Below, in pieces: positions 44,697 to 54,015 of a DNA stretch of 64,000 bases (position 1 is its first letter; each line of letters starts with the position of its first letter). Source of the DNA: Terrimesophilobacter bigeumensis (GTDB taxonomy: Bacteria > Actinomycetota > Actinomycetes > Actinomycetales > Microbacteriaceae). Location: NCBI RefSeq assembly GCF_039537265.1, contig NZ_BAABAE010000003.1, positions 1,434,867 to 1,498,866 of the forward strand, read 5' to 3'. Made by a program: the position numbers and the translations under genes. The notes beneath the pieces are model-generated. The model ran no database searches. It had not been told where the DNA came from and was given only the letters and a program-made list of their open reading frames with translations.

Positions 44697-46006
44697 AGCG
44701 CTTCACCGTCCCCAGCCGGGTTCGGCGTGAAGCGGACGCGGTCGATCCGGCGTCCGTCGAGACGGTCGATGCGGAAGGTCCCCGCCGACACCTCGACCGT
44801 GTCGCCGACGACGGGGAGGCGTCCGAGCTCGCTCATGAGGTAGCCGGCGACCGTCTCGTACGGGCCGTTCTCCGGGACGGCGACCCCCGCCCGATCGAGC
44901 AGTTCGTCGGGGCGGAGCATGCCGGGGAAGGTCACCCAGTCACGCGAGCGCACGATGCCGGCGCGCGTGCGATCGTGCTCGTCGGAGACCTCGCCGACGA
45001 GCTCCTCGACGAGGTCCTCGAGGGTCGCGACGCCCGCGGTCCCGCCGTACTCATCGAGTACGACGGCCATCTGGTAGCCGCGGCCGCGCAACTCGCCGAG
45101 CAGGGTGTCGAGCTTCATCGTCTCCGGGACCCGCAGGGGGTCGGTGCTGAGCGCGGAGACCGGCACGTCGACCCGGCGCTCCCTGGGCACGGCGATCGCC
45201 TGCTTGACGTGCACGAGACCCACGACCTCGTCGATGCTCTCGTCGATGACCGGGAACCTCGAGAATCCGGTCGTCCTGGCGAGCTCGATGACGGCCCGGG
45301 CCGAGTCGCTCTTGTCGATGCTGACGACGCGCGGACGCGGCGTCATCACGTCGGCCGCGAGGTGGCCGCTGAACACGAGGGTGCGCGCGAGAAGGGTCGC
45401 CGTGTCGTGGTCGAGGCTCCCCGCGGTCGCCGACCGTCGCACGAGCGAGCGCAGCTCCTCGGCGGTGCGCGCGGACGAGAGCTCCTCCTTGGGCTCGATC
45501 CCGAAAGCCCGCAGGATGACGTTGGCCGTGTTGTTGAGCAGCGAGACGGCCGGTCGGAACACCGCCGTGAAGACGACCTGGAAGGGGATGACGAATCGTG
45601 CCACCGCCAGTGGCAGCGCGAGTGCGAAGTTCTTGGGAACCAGTTCGCCGATGATCATCGAGAGCAGGGTCGCGACGACGATCGCGGTCGTGCTCGCGAC
45701 GACGACCACCACGGCATCCGGCCAACCGAGGTCGAGGAGTGGCGGGCGCAGGAACCCGCTGATCGCCGGTTCGAGAGTGAACCCGGTGAGCAGGGTCGTG
45801 AGCGTGATGCCGAGCTGGGCGCTCGAGAGGTGCGTCGAGGTGATACGCAGTGCGCCGATCGTCCAGCGCAGCCCGCGCTCCCCACGCTCCTGCCTCGCCT
45901 CGAGCTCCGAACGGTCGAGGTTGACGAGCGAGAACTCCGACGCCACGAAGAGTCCCGTGCCGATCGTCAGCAGAACGCCGACGCCGAGCATGATCAACTC
46001 ATACAT
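44693..46006 (-). CDS. CNNM/CBS/CorC_HlyC membrane protein (hemolysin-C-like)
   Basis: 437 aa with all three modules: the CNNM membrane domain (VASEFSLVNLDRSELEARQE; IIGELVPKNFALALP), two CBS domains (MTPRPRVVSIDKSDSARAVI; GLVHVKQAIAVP) and the C-terminal CorC_HlyC domain (RIDRLDGRRIDRVRFTPNP). The VLDEYGGTAGVATLEDLVEE block before it is the family hallmark. Likely a magnesium transporter or exporter. The name hemolysin is historical. Overlaps the second CNNM gene. Confidence 0.94.
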   Translation of the reverse strand: MYELIMLGVGVLLTIGTGLFVASEFSLVNLDRSELEARQERGERGLRWTIGALRITSTHLSSAQLGITLTTLLTGFTLEPAISGFLRPPLLDLGWPDAVVVVVASTTAIVVATLLSMIIGELVPKNFALALPLAVARFVIPFQVVFTAVFRPAVSLLNNTANVILRAFGIEPKEELSSARTAEELRSLVRRSATAGSLDHDTATLLARTLVFSGHLAADVMTPRPRVVSIDKSDSARAVIELARTTGFSRFPVIDESIDEVVGLVHVKQAIAVPRERRVDVPVSALSTDPLRVPETMKLDTLLGELRGRGYQMAVVLDEYGGTAGVATLEDLVEELVGEVSDEHDRTRAGIVRSRDWVTFPGMLRPDELLDRAGVAVPENGPYETVAGYLMSELGRLPVVGDTVEVSAGTFRIDRLDGRRIDRVRFTPNPAGDGEAL

Positions 46007-46079
46007 CGGGCCTGCTGGCAGGGCGACGGCGGGTACGTGCGTTCAGGCGGAGGGTCGTCCATGGTCAGATCGAGTATAG

Positions 46080-47516
46080 CTACCAGCCGACCGGCAGCGC
46101 CTTGCCCTCCTCGTAGCCCGCCGCCGACTGCACACCGACGAGGGCGTGCTCCCTGAATTCCGGAAGATCGCGCGCTCCCGCATAGCTGAACGAGGAGCGA
46201 ACCCCTGAGGTGATCATGTCGATGAGGTCCTCCACGGAGGGGCGCAAGGGGTCGAGGTAGATGCGCGAGGACGAGATGCCCTCGGCGAAGAGGGTCTTGC
46301 GCGCGAGCTCGTAGGCGTCGAGCTTCTCGAAGCGGTCACGTACCGCCTTGGTGGAGGCCATGCCCCAGCTCTCCTTGTAGAGCCTGCCCTGCTCGTCCGT
46401 CTCGAGCGTCCCAGGCGCCTCGATGGTCCCGGCGAACCAGGAGCCGATCATGACGGATGCCGCCCCGGCGGCGAGCGCGAGCGCGACATCCCTCGGGTAG
46501 CGCACCCCGCCATCGGCCCAGACCGCTGCGCCTGCCTCTCGCGCGGCCGCGGCCGTCTCGAGCACGGCGGAGAACTGCGGGCGGCCGACCGCGGTCATCA
46601 TGCGCGTCGTGCACATGGCTCCGGGACCGACGCCGACCTTGACGATCGTGGCGCCGGCGACGGCGAGGTCTCGCACCGCGGATGCCGTGACGACGTTGCC
46701 GGCGACGAGCGGGAGGCCGAGACCGAGACCCGCCACGGCGCCGATCGCGCGCAGCATCGCCTCCTGGTCTCCGTGCGCGGTGTCGAGCACGAGAACATCC
46801 ACGCCGGCGGCGGCGAGCGCCTTCGCCTTGCCTTCGACGTCGCCGTTGATGCCGATGGCCGCAGCCACCCGGAGTCGACCGTCCGCGTCGAGGTTCGGGG
46901 TGTAGAGGGTCGACCGCAGGGCGCTCTTGCGGCTGAGCGTTCCGATGACGGCCCCGTGGTGCATGACGGGTGCGAACTCGAGCCCCGCCGCGACCATGAG
47001 GTCGAAGGCGCTGCGTGGATCGGTCACGTCGTCGGCGTCGATCGAGGCGAGCGGGCCGCGCAGCAGGTCGCCGAGGCGGGCATGCGGCATGGCGGTGGAG
47101 AGCGCCGCGGCATCCAGGCATCCGAGATATTCGTCGCCGTCCTTCACGACGATCCCCTGGCCGACGACGGCGGGAACGAGGCGCAGCGCCTCGGCGACGG
47201 TCTCGGACGGCGGCAGCTCGATGGGCGTGTCGTAGGTCGACTGCTGGTCCTTGACCCAGCGGATGGCCGTGTCGAGGTCCTGCAGGTGGAGATCCTGCGG
47301 CAGAACACCGAGGCCGCCGCGGCGGGCCATCGTCGCGGCGAGCCGTGCACCGGTGACCGAGTTCATGTTGGCCGAGACGAGCGGGATGCTCGCACCCGTG
47401 CCGTCGTCCGGTGCCAGCGAGACGTCGAGCCTGCTGGCAACGGCGGATCGGCTCGGGACGAGGAAGACGTCGGAGTAGGTCAGGTCGTGGGTGGGTGTCG
47501 CCTCGTAAAACCTCAT
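46080..47516 (-). CDS. guaB1: GuaB1-family IMP dehydrogenase-related protein (probable GMP reductase)
   Basis: 478 aa from ATG 47516 (MRFYEATPTHDLTYSDVFLV). The IMPDH/GMPR barrel is split by a CBS pair at about residues 95-205. The catalytic-loop Cys is in VGVGPGAMCTTRMMTAVGRP, and LVLDTAHGDQEAMLRAIGAV matches the nucleotide-binding strand. The GuaB1 group of actinobacteria differs from housekeeping GuaB and has been reported as a GMP reductase in mycobacteria. The assignment to GuaB1 rests on the VLPQDLHLQDLDTAIRWVK pattern and divergent CBS order. Candidate leaderless -10 TACCCT precedes the start. Confidence 0.88.
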   Translation of the reverse strand: MRFYEATPTHDLTYSDVFLVPSRSAVASRLDVSLAPDDGTGASIPLVSANMNSVTGARLAATMARRGGLGVLPQDLHLQDLDTAIRWVKDQQSTYDTPIELPPSETVAEALRLVPAVVGQGIVVKDGDEYLGCLDAAALSTAMPHARLGDLLRGPLASIDADDVTDPRSAFDLMVAAGLEFAPVMHHGAVIGTLSRKSALRSTLYTPNLDADGRLRVAAAIGINGDVEGKAKALAAAGVDVLVLDTAHGDQEAMLRAIGAVAGLGLGLPLVAGNVVTASAVRDLAVAGATIVKVGVGPGAMCTTRMMTAVGRPQFSAVLETAAAAREAGAAVWADGGVRYPRDVALALAAGAASVMIGSWFAGTIEAPGTLETDEQGRLYKESWGMASTKAVRDRFEKLDAYELARKTLFAEGISSSRIYLDPLRPSVEDLIDMITSGVRSSFSYAGARDLPEFREHALVGVQSAAGYEEGKALPVGW

Positions 47517-47523
47517 GAATTTA

Positions 47524-47529
47524 AGGGTA
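47524..47529 (-). promoter_or_regulatory. Candidate -10 box of a leaderless guaB1 transcript
   Basis: TACCCT on the minus strand, seven bases before the ATG at 47516. No Shine-Dalgarno is present in the interval TAAATTC. Confidence 0.35.
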
Positions 47530-47585
47530 GTCGTTCGGCTGCGGGGCCACGCCGTGACGGCAATGCCGTTAAGCTTGATGGAGGT

Positions 47586-47600
47586 GTGACCGGCGGTCAC
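47586..47600. promoter_or_regulatory. 15-bp palindrome upstream of kgd
   Basis: GTGACCG-G-CGGTCAC, perfect 7-bp arms around one base, 31-45 bases before the kgd GTG. It lies downstream of a possible -10 TAAGCT at 47570-47575 and could be an operator. Confidence 0.45.
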
Positions 47601-47630
47601 CGAGACACAACAGAGAGTGGGCGGTCAGGC

Positions 47631-50600
47631 GTGTCAAACGAAGTCACCGGGCTGGCGGAGGACGGTTCGTCCGGCGAATTCGGAGCCAACGAGTGGCTCG
47701 TGGACGAGATGTACGGGAACTTTCTCGCCGACCGGAATTCGGTCGACAAGTCCTGGTGGCCGATCCTCGAGAACTACCACCGGATCAAGACGACCGGGGT
47801 GATCCCGACCGCAGCGCCCGAGCCGAGCGCCGAGCCGACCGCGGCCGCGCCGAGCGCCGAGCCGACCGCGGCCGAGCCACACGCCCCCGAGTCGACCCAG
47901 ACCGCGACCCAGCCGATCGCCCGCACGACCTCGATCGCCCCCAAGGCACAGCCGATCCCCGCCGAGGCGCCCAAGACGCAGACCGTCGAGAAAGTGGAGG
48001 GCGCCGAGCCGGAGGCGGAGCCGGAGAAGACGGTCCAGGCGCTCAAGGGCATGTCGAAGTCGCTCGCCGCCAACATGGACGCGAGCCTCACGGTTCCGAC
48101 CGCGACGAGTGTTCGGACGATGCCGGCGAAGCTCCTCATCGACAACCGCATCGTCATCAACAACCACCTCAAACGCGCCCGCGGTGGCAAGGTCTCGTTC
48201 ACGCACCTCATCGGCTGGGCGCTCGTGCAGGCGATCAAGGACTTCCCGAGCCAGAACGTCTATTACGAGGAAGTCGATGGCAAGCCCTCCGTGGTCGCAC
48301 CGTCCCACGTGAACCTCGGGATCGCAATCGACATCCCGAAGCCAGACGGCTCGCGGGCTCTGCTCGTGCCGAGCATCAAGCGCGCCGACACCATGGGATT
48401 CGCCGAGTTCGTCGCGGAATACGAGGCGCTCGTCGCCAAGGCGCGAGCCAACAAGCTCACGGCGGACGACTTCGCCGGAACGACGATCTCCCTCACCAAC
48501 CCGGGCGGCATCGGCACAGAGCACTCCGTTCCCCGGCTCATGCGGGGGCAGGGCTGCATCATCGGCGCCGGCGCCCTCGAGTACCCGGCAGAGTTCCAGG
48601 GGATGTCGCCGACGACCCTCGCGGACCTCGGGGTCGGCAAGACCATCACCCTCACCTCGACCTACGACCACCGGGTCATCCAGGGGGCGGGCTCCGGCGA
48701 GTTCCTGAAGAAGGTGCACGAGCTGCTCATCGGCGAGCGGAGCTTCTACGAGACCATCTTCGCGGCGCTGCGCATCCCCTACGACCCCATCCACTGGGCC
48801 GCGGACATCCACGTCGACACCGCCGACTCGGTCGGCAAGACCTCGCGCGTGCAGGACCTCATCAACGCCTACCGCGTTCGCGGCCACCTCATGGCGGACA
48901 TCGACCCGCTCGAGTATCGCCAGCGCACCCACCCGGACCTCGAGATCTCCAGCCACGGCCTGAGCTTCTGGGATCTCGATCGCGAGTTCGTGACGGGCGG
49001 ATTCGGCGGTCGCCGTTCCGCCCTGCTGCGCGAGGTCCTCGGCATCCTGCGCGACTCGTACTGCCGCACGATCGGTATCGAATACATGCACATCCAGGAT
49101 CCGGCCGAGCGCAAGTGGATCCAGGACCAGGTCGAGACCCCGTACACCAAGCCCACCCACGACGAACAGATGCGGGTCCTCGCGAAGCTCAACGAGGCCG
49201 AGGCCTTCGAGACCTTCCTGCAGACCAAGTACGTCGGCCAGAAGCGGTTCAGCCTCGAGGGCGCGGAGTCGATGATCTCGCTCCTCGATGCCGTCATCCA
49301 GGCCGCCGCCGAGGTCGAGCTGGAGGAGGTCGCGATCGGCATGGCCCACCGCGGCCGCCTCAACGTCCTCACCAACATCGCGGGCAAGACCTACGGTCAG
49401 ATCTTCCGCGAGTTCGAGGGCACACAGGACCCCCGCACGGTGCAGGGCTCTGGCGACGTCAAGTACCACCTCGGCACCGAGGGAACCTTCACTGCGGCCA
49501 ACGGCGAGAAGATCCCGGTGTATCTCGCGGCCAACCCCTCACACCTCGAAGCCGTCGACAGCGTCCTCTCCGGCATCGTGCGCGCCAAGCAGGACCGCAA
49601 ACCCATCGGCAGCTTCCGCGTGCTCCCCATCCTTGTGCACGGCGATGCGGCGATGGCCGGGCAGGGCATCGTCGTCGAGCTGCTGCAGATGTCGCAACTG
49701 CGCGGCTACCGCATCGGCGGGACCATCCACCTCGTCGTCAACAACCAGGTCGGCTTCACGACGCCTCCCGCCGAAGGCCGCACCTCGATCTACGCCACGG
49801 ATGTCGCCAAGACCATCCAGGCACCCATCTTCCACGTGAACGGCGACGACCCCGAGGCCGTGCTGCGGGTCGCCGAGCTCGCCTTCGCATTCCGGCAGCA
49901 GTTCCACAAGGACGTCGTCATCGACCTGGTCTGCTACCGCCGCCGCGGGCACAACGAGGGCGACGACCCCTCGATGACCCAGCCGCTCATGTACAACCTC
50001 ATCGAGGCCAAGCGCAGCGTCCGTACGCTCTACGCCGAGGCGCTCGTCGGCCGCGGCGACATCACGCAGGAGGAGTACGAGGCGGCGCACGCCGACTTCC
50101 AGGACCGCCTGGAGCGTGCCTTCGCCGAGACGCACGCCGCCCAGACCGGCTCGATGCCGATCATCATCCAGGACGGCAACCCCGTCTCCGCGGACCTCGA
50201 GCGACCGGGATCGCAGCGGGACGACGCCTCGGGAGAGCCGGAGTCCACCGGTGTCGACGCGAGCGTCATCTCCGCGATCGGCGACGCGCACGGGAATGCG
50301 CCGGCCGGATTCACCGTGCACCAGAAGCTCCAGACCCTGCTGCAGAAGCGCGTCGAGATGAGTCGGAACGGCTCAATCGACTGGGCCTTCGCCGAGCTCC
50401 TCGCCCTGGGCTCCGTCCTGCTCGAGGGCACCCCCGTGCGCATGGCGGGGCAGGACACCCGACGCGGCACGTTCGTTCAGCGTCACGCCGTGCTCCACGA
50501 CAGGGCCAACGGGCAGGAGTGGCTGCCGCTCGCGAACCTCTCGGAGTCGCAGGCCCGCTTCTGGATCTACGACTCGCTGCTGAGCGAGTACGCGGCCATG

Positions 50601-51398
50601 GGCTTCGAGTACGGCTACTCGGTGGAGCGCGCCGACGCTCTCGTCCTCTGGGAGGCCCAGTTCGGCGACTTCGCCAATGGGGCCCAGACGATCGTCGACC
50701 AGTTCATCTCGAGCGCAGAGCAGAAGTGGGGCCAGCGCTCGAGTGTCGTGCTGCTGCTTCCGCACGGCTACGAAGGCCAGGGACCCGATCACTCCTCCGC
50801 GCGCATCGAGCGCTACCTGCAATTGTGCGCCGAGAACAACATGACGGTCGCAAGGCCCTCGACGCCGGCCTCCTACTTCCACCTGCTGCGCCGTCAGGCG
50901 TACTCGCGCCCAAGGCGCCCGCTCGTCGTCTTCACCCCGAAGTCGATGCTGCGTCTGCGCGGCGCCACGAGCGAGGTCGAGGAGTTCACCTCGGGCCGGT
51001 TCGAGCCGGTCATCGACGATGCGACGATCACTGACCGTTCGGCCGTCAAGCGCGTGCTCCTGCACTCCGGCAAGCTGCACTACGACCTCCTGGCCGAGCG
51101 CGACAAGCGCGAGATCAAGGACATCGCCCTCGTGCGCGTCGAGCAGTACTATCCGCTCCCGCTGCGCGAACTGGTCTCGACCATCGGGCTGTATCCGGAT
51201 GCCGAACTCGTCTGGGTGCAGGACGAACCGGAGAACCAGGGTGCCTGGCCGTTCATCTGCCTCGAACTGCTGCGGTTGAACAAGCGGCCGGTCTCGGTCG
51301 TGTCGCGTCCGGCATCCGCCTCGCCCGCGACCGGCTCGAGCAAGCGCAGCGCACAGGAGCAGGCCGACATCCTCGAGAAGGCGCTGACCCTCTCCTAA
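47631..51398 (+). CDS. kgd: Multifunctional 2-oxoglutarate decarboxylase/dehydrogenase (Kgd)
   Basis: 1255 aa from GTG 47631; single-chain E1 of the 2-oxoglutarate dehydrogenase complex fused to an E2-type acyltransferase domain. Residues 22-45 (EWLVDEMYGNFLADRNSVDK) form the E1 N-terminal motif. A Pro/Ala/Glu linker with repeated PSAEPTAA follows, then the E2 domain ending at DHRVIQGAGSGEFL, then the TPP-dependent E1 (GMAHRGRLNVLTNIAGK; YRRRGHNEGDDPS; HGYEGQGPDHSSARIERYLQ). In mycobacteria such enzymes are regulated by GarA; no FHA gene is in the window. Confidence 0.97.
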   Translation: MSNEVTGLAEDGSSGEFGANEWLVDEMYGNFLADRNSVDKSWWPILENYHRIKTTGVIPTAAPEPSAEPTAAAPSAEPTAAEPHAPESTQTATQPIARTTSIAPKAQPIPAEAPKTQTVEKVEGAEPEAEPEKTVQALKGMSKSLAANMDASLTVPTATSVRTMPAKLLIDNRIVINNHLKRARGGKVSFTHLIGWALVQAIKDFPSQNVYYEEVDGKPSVVAPSHVNLGIAIDIPKPDGSRALLVPSIKRADTMGFAEFVAEYEALVAKARANKLTADDFAGTTISLTNPGGIGTEHSVPRLMRGQGCIIGAGALEYPAEFQGMSPTTLADLGVGKTITLTSTYDHRVIQGAGSGEFLKKVHELLIGERSFYETIFAALRIPYDPIHWAADIHVDTADSVGKTSRVQDLINAYRVRGHLMADIDPLEYRQRTHPDLEISSHGLSFWDLDREFVTGGFGGRRSALLREVLGILRDSYCRTIGIEYMHIQDPAERKWIQDQVETPYTKPTHDEQMRVLAKLNEAEAFETFLQTKYVGQKRFSLEGAESMISLLDAVIQAAAEVELEEVAIGMAHRGRLNVLTNIAGKTYGQIFREFEGTQDPRTVQGSGDVKYHLGTEGTFTAANGEKIPVYLAANPSHLEAVDSVLSGIVRAKQDRKPIGSFRVLPILVHGDAAMAGQGIVVELLQMSQLRGYRIGGTIHLVVNNQVGFTTPPAEGRTSIYATDVAKTIQAPIFHVNGDDPEAVLRVAELAFAFRQQFHKDVVIDLVCYRRRGHNEGDDPSMTQPLMYNLIEAKRSVRTLYAEALVGRGDITQEEYEAAHADFQDRLERAFAETHAAQTGSMPIIIQDGNPVSADLERPGSQRDDASGEPESTGVDASVISAIGDAHGNAPAGFTVHQKLQTLLQKRVEMSRNGSIDWAFAELLALGSVLLEGTPVRMAGQDTRRGTFVQRHAVLHDRANGQEWLPLANLSESQARFWIYDSLLSEYAAMGFEYGYSVERADALVLWEAQFGDFANGAQTIVDQFISSAEQKWGQRSSVVLLLPHGYEGQGPDHSSARIERYLQLCAENNMTVARPSTPASYFHLLRRQAYSRPRRPLVVFTPKSMLRLRGATSEVEEFTSGRFEPVIDDATITDRSAVKRVLLHSGKLHYDLLAERDKREIKDIALVRVEQYYPLPLRELVSTIGLYPDAELVWVQDEPENQGAWPFICLELLRLNKRPVSVVSRPASASPATGSSKRSAQEQADILEKALTLS

Positions 51399-51871
51399 TC
51401 CTGCAGCGCGGCCCGGTCCTGCAGCATCGCGGAAGAGATCTCCCGCAACTGCTCGACCTGTTCCGGCGTGAGCCGATCGAACAGGGCGTCGACGACGGTC
51501 GTCACGTGCTCGGGCGCCGCCTCGACGAGAACGCGCATCCCGTCGTCGGTGAGACATGCCCAGGTGACCCGACCGTCGTTCGGGTCGTCGTCCCTGCGGA
51601 TCCAGCCGAGCTCGACCAGCTTGCGGATGGCGTGCGAGAGCCTGCTCGGCGAGGAGGACAGGAGGTCGGCGAGGTCAGTCATCCTCATGCCGCGGTCGGG
51701 CGCCTCGGAGAGCATCGCGAGGATCATGTAGTAAGCGTGCGGCATGCCGGACTTCTGCTGAAGGTCGCGGTCGAGCCGCTGCTGCAGCCGTGCCGAGGCC
51801 GCGAGGTAGGCGCGCCAGGCGCGCTGTTCGTCGTCGTCCAGCCAGCGGAACGGCTTCCCTTCGGATGTCAT
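51395..51871 (-). CDS. MarR-family transcriptional regulator
   Basis: 158 aa, winged-helix dimer. Helices in order: AWRAYLAASARLQQRLDRDL for dimerisation, then MTDLADLLSSSPSRLSHAIRK as recognition helix-turn-helix, and the wing LGWIRRDDDPNDGRVTWACL with the conserved D-R. The start ATG 51871 follows TAGACT by six bases, so the mRNA may be leaderless. It is divergent from the F420-reductase-like gene, with two palindromes between them, and is a probable autorepressor. Stop overlaps the kgd stop by four bases. Confidence 0.92.
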   Translation of the reverse strand: MTSEGKPFRWLDDDEQRAWRAYLAASARLQQRLDRDLQQKSGMPHAYYMILAMLSEAPDRGMRMTDLADLLSSSPSRLSHAIRKLVELGWIRRDDDPNDGRVTWACLTDDGMRVLVEAAPEHVTTVVDALFDRLTPEQVEQLREISSAMLQDRAALQD

Positions 51872-51877
51872 GAATCC

Positions 51878-51921
51878 AGTCTAGCAAACTACTTGAACAT
51901 TCAAGGACTTTGGTCTACTCT
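51878..51921. promoter_or_regulatory. Divergent marR / oxidoreductase promoters sharing a palindromic -35
   Basis: Rightward: TTGAAC (51893-51898), 17-base spacer, TACTCT (51916-51921). Leftward: TTGAAT on the minus strand (51904-51899), a short 15-base spacer, TAGACT (51883-51878), six bases before the marR ATG. Both -35 boxes lie in the palindrome CTTGAACATTCAAG. Confidence 0.55.
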
Positions 51922-51942
51922 GGAACTACTTGAACATTCAAC
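51889..51942. promoter_or_regulatory. Two MarR-type operator sites
   Basis: The 16-bp sequence CTACTTGAACATTCAA occurs exactly at 51889-51904 and 51926-51941, 37 bp apart. Site 1 is the palindrome CTTGAA-CA-TTCAAG (51892-51905) over both -35 boxes. Site 2 (51929-51942, last base changed) covers the predicted rightward start point. Confidence 0.7.
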
Positions 51943-51964
51943 TATCAGATTGGGACACACCAGA

Positions 51965-52588
51965 ATGAGCACCATCAGCATTGTCGGAGCCGGAAACGTC
52001 GCCCGCGGTATCGCCACCCGCGCCCTCGCCGCGGGATACGAGGTCGAACTCCTCGTCCGCAACGAAGAGCAGGGCAGGGCACTCGCCGGAGAACTCGGCG
52101 GCAACGTGTCCGTCGCGGGCATCGGCGCAGAGGTCGCCGGTGACATCGTCGCCATCGCCGTGCCGTGGTCGGCTGTCGCCGGCATCGTCTCGGCCTTCGG
52201 CGGCTTCGCCGGCAAGACCGTCGTCGACGCGACGAACCCGCTCAACGCCGACTTCACCGGACTCGACACCGACGCAGACACCTCGGGAGCCGAAGAGATC
52301 GCGAAGCTCGCTCCGCAGGCGAAGGTCGTCAAGGCATTCAACACCGTGTTCGCCGGCAACGTCGTCGCCGGGGAGAAGAACGGCGAGGCGCTCGACCTGC
52401 TCGTCGCCGCGGATGACGCGGAGGCGAAGGCCGCCGTCGTCGCGTTCGCCGAGAAGGCCGGCTTCCGCGTGATCGACACCGGAGCCCTCTCCCAGGCCCG
52501 CACGATGGAGGCCCTCGCCTGGCTGCACATGCAGCTGCAGTTCACGCGTGGCACCAACTTCGCCTCCGCGATCACGATCGTCGACTAA
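51965..52588 (+). CDS. NADPH-dependent F420-reductase-like oxidoreductase
   Basis: 207 aa Rossmann protein. The dinucleotide loop ISIVGAGNVARGIATRALAA is at the N-terminus and the segment AVPWSAVAGIVSAFGGFAGK follows. TVVDATNPLNADFTGLDTDA (TNP motif) and AKVVKAFNTVFAGNV match the coenzyme-F420-dependent NADP reductase (Fno) family. Actual redox partner unknown; many relatives of this length, often next to MarR genes, have no proven F420 role. Regulation by the divergent MarR is likely from the duplicated operator. Stop overlaps the convergent kinase by four bases. Confidence 0.87.
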   Translation: MSTISIVGAGNVARGIATRALAAGYEVELLVRNEEQGRALAGELGGNVSVAGIGAEVAGDIVAIAVPWSAVAGIVSAFGGFAGKTVVDATNPLNADFTGLDTDADTSGAEEIAKLAPQAKVVKAFNTVFAGNVVAGEKNGEALDLLVAADDAEAKAAVVAFAEKAGFRVIDTGALSQARTMEALAWLHMQLQFTRGTNFASAITIVD

Positions 52589-54015
52589 GGGACCGAGACC
52601 GGCACCAGCGGCAACGCGATCGAGAACCGGGTATCCCCTGGCTCGCTCGTGACCTCGATGCTCCCGCCGTGGGCCTCGACGATCGCACGGGCGATCGCGA
52701 GGCCCAGGCCGGTGCTGCCGGCCACCCTCGACCGAGAACCGTCCCCTCGGACGAACCGCTCGAACAGGTTCGGAAGCAGCTCCGGCGGGACGCCGGGGCC
52801 GTCATCCGCGACCGTCACGACGACCTGGCCCCCTCGGTGAGCCACGGTCGTCGTGACGGTCGTCCCCTTCGGAGTGTGGATGCGCGCGTTGGCGAGCAGG
52901 TTCGACACGGACTGCTGAAGGCGGGCCGGATCGCCGGTCACCACCGCCTCCTGGTCGTCACCCTGCAGCACCCAGTCATGATCCGGCGAGCTCACCCGCG
53001 CGTCGGAGACCGCGTCGGCGACGAGCGGGACGAGCGCGACCGGCTCCGCTCGCAACTCGGAACCCTCGTCCAGCCGCGCGAGCAACAGTAATTCCTCCAC
53101 GAGCGCGGTCATCCGCACCGACTCCGACTCGATGCGGGAGAGCGCGGTCGTGATGTCCTTCGGCAGTGCGTGACCGCCGCGGCGCGTGAGTTCGGAGTAG
53201 CCGCGGATCGAGGCAAGCGGCGTTCTCAGCTCATGGCTCGCATCCGCGACGAACTGGCGCACCCGATTCTCGCTCGCCTGCCGGGCGGACAGGGCCGCCG
53301 CGACATGCTCCAGCATCCGGTTGAGGGCGGCACCCACGCGTCCAACCTCCGTGGAGGAGTCGGTGTCGGCATCCGGGACCCGTTCGGCGAGCGCCACCTC
53401 GCCGCGATCCAGGGTCAGTTCGGAGACCCGCGTCGCCGTCGCGACGACGCCGGCCAGCGGACGGAGGGCGAAACGCACGAAGAGGGTGCCGACGAGGCCG
53501 GCCACACCCAGGCCTGCCAGTGCGACGACGCCCACGATCCCGGTGAGCTGCCAGGTCGTCGCATCCACCTCGCGCATCGGCAGGCCGACGATGAGCTGGT
53601 CACCGAACACCGTCCGCGCCGTCACGACCCGATAGGAGCCCAGCATGCCGCCGAGGTCGATGGTCACGGGCGCTGCCGAGCGGATGCCGACCAGGCTTCG
53701 CTGCTGGCCCGCGGTGAGGGTCTGCAGCCTCGCATTCTCGTCGAAGTACTGCGGGCCGAGGATGACACCGTCCCGCACGATGAGCCCGAGAGTCCCCGCG
53801 CCCTGGGCGTCGCCGATGCCCGGCGCCCGGTCCGGATCGGTCATCTGGTAGCGGGGCAGGAACGTCTCGACGCGGTGCATGGCGCTGTCCAATTGGGAGT
53901 CGAGACGGGCCGTGAGCGCCTGCCGCAGTACGAGAACGCTCACCGCGCCGATCACGATGCTGAGAATCGCCAGCAGTGCGACGATCCCCCACACGAGCCG
54001 ACTGCGCAGCGTCAT
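52585..54015 (-). CDS. Sensor histidine kinase (OmpR-partner type)
   Basis: 476 aa. Two membrane helices (VWGIVALLAILSIVIGAVSV near the start; LTGIVGVVALAGLGVAGLVG near residue 165) flank an outer sensor domain. A HAMP linker follows, then the phospho-His in FVADASHELRTPLASIRGYS. The ATPase domain has an N-box (SVSNLLANARIHTPKGTTV), DDGPGVP, LFERFVRGD and STGLGLAIARAIVEAHGG. The ATG overlaps the response regulator stop (ATGA). Closest in layout to CutS/TcrY/PrrB-type actinobacterial kinases; signal unknown. Confidence 0.95.
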   Translation of the reverse strand: MTLRSRLVWGIVALLAILSIVIGAVSVLVLRQALTARLDSQLDSAMHRVETFLPRYQMTDPDRAPGIGDAQGAGTLGLIVRDGVILGPQYFDENARLQTLTAGQQRSLVGIRSAAPVTIDLGGMLGSYRVVTARTVFGDQLIVGLPMREVDATTWQLTGIVGVVALAGLGVAGLVGTLFVRFALRPLAGVVATATRVSELTLDRGEVALAERVPDADTDSSTEVGRVGAALNRMLEHVAAALSARQASENRVRQFVADASHELRTPLASIRGYSELTRRGGHALPKDITTALSRIESESVRMTALVEELLLLARLDEGSELRAEPVALVPLVADAVSDARVSSPDHDWVLQGDDQEAVVTGDPARLQQSVSNLLANARIHTPKGTTVTTTVAHRGGQVVVTVADDGPGVPPELLPNLFERFVRGDGSRSRVAGSTGLGLAIARAIVEAHGGSIEVTSEPGDTRFSIALPLVPVSVP

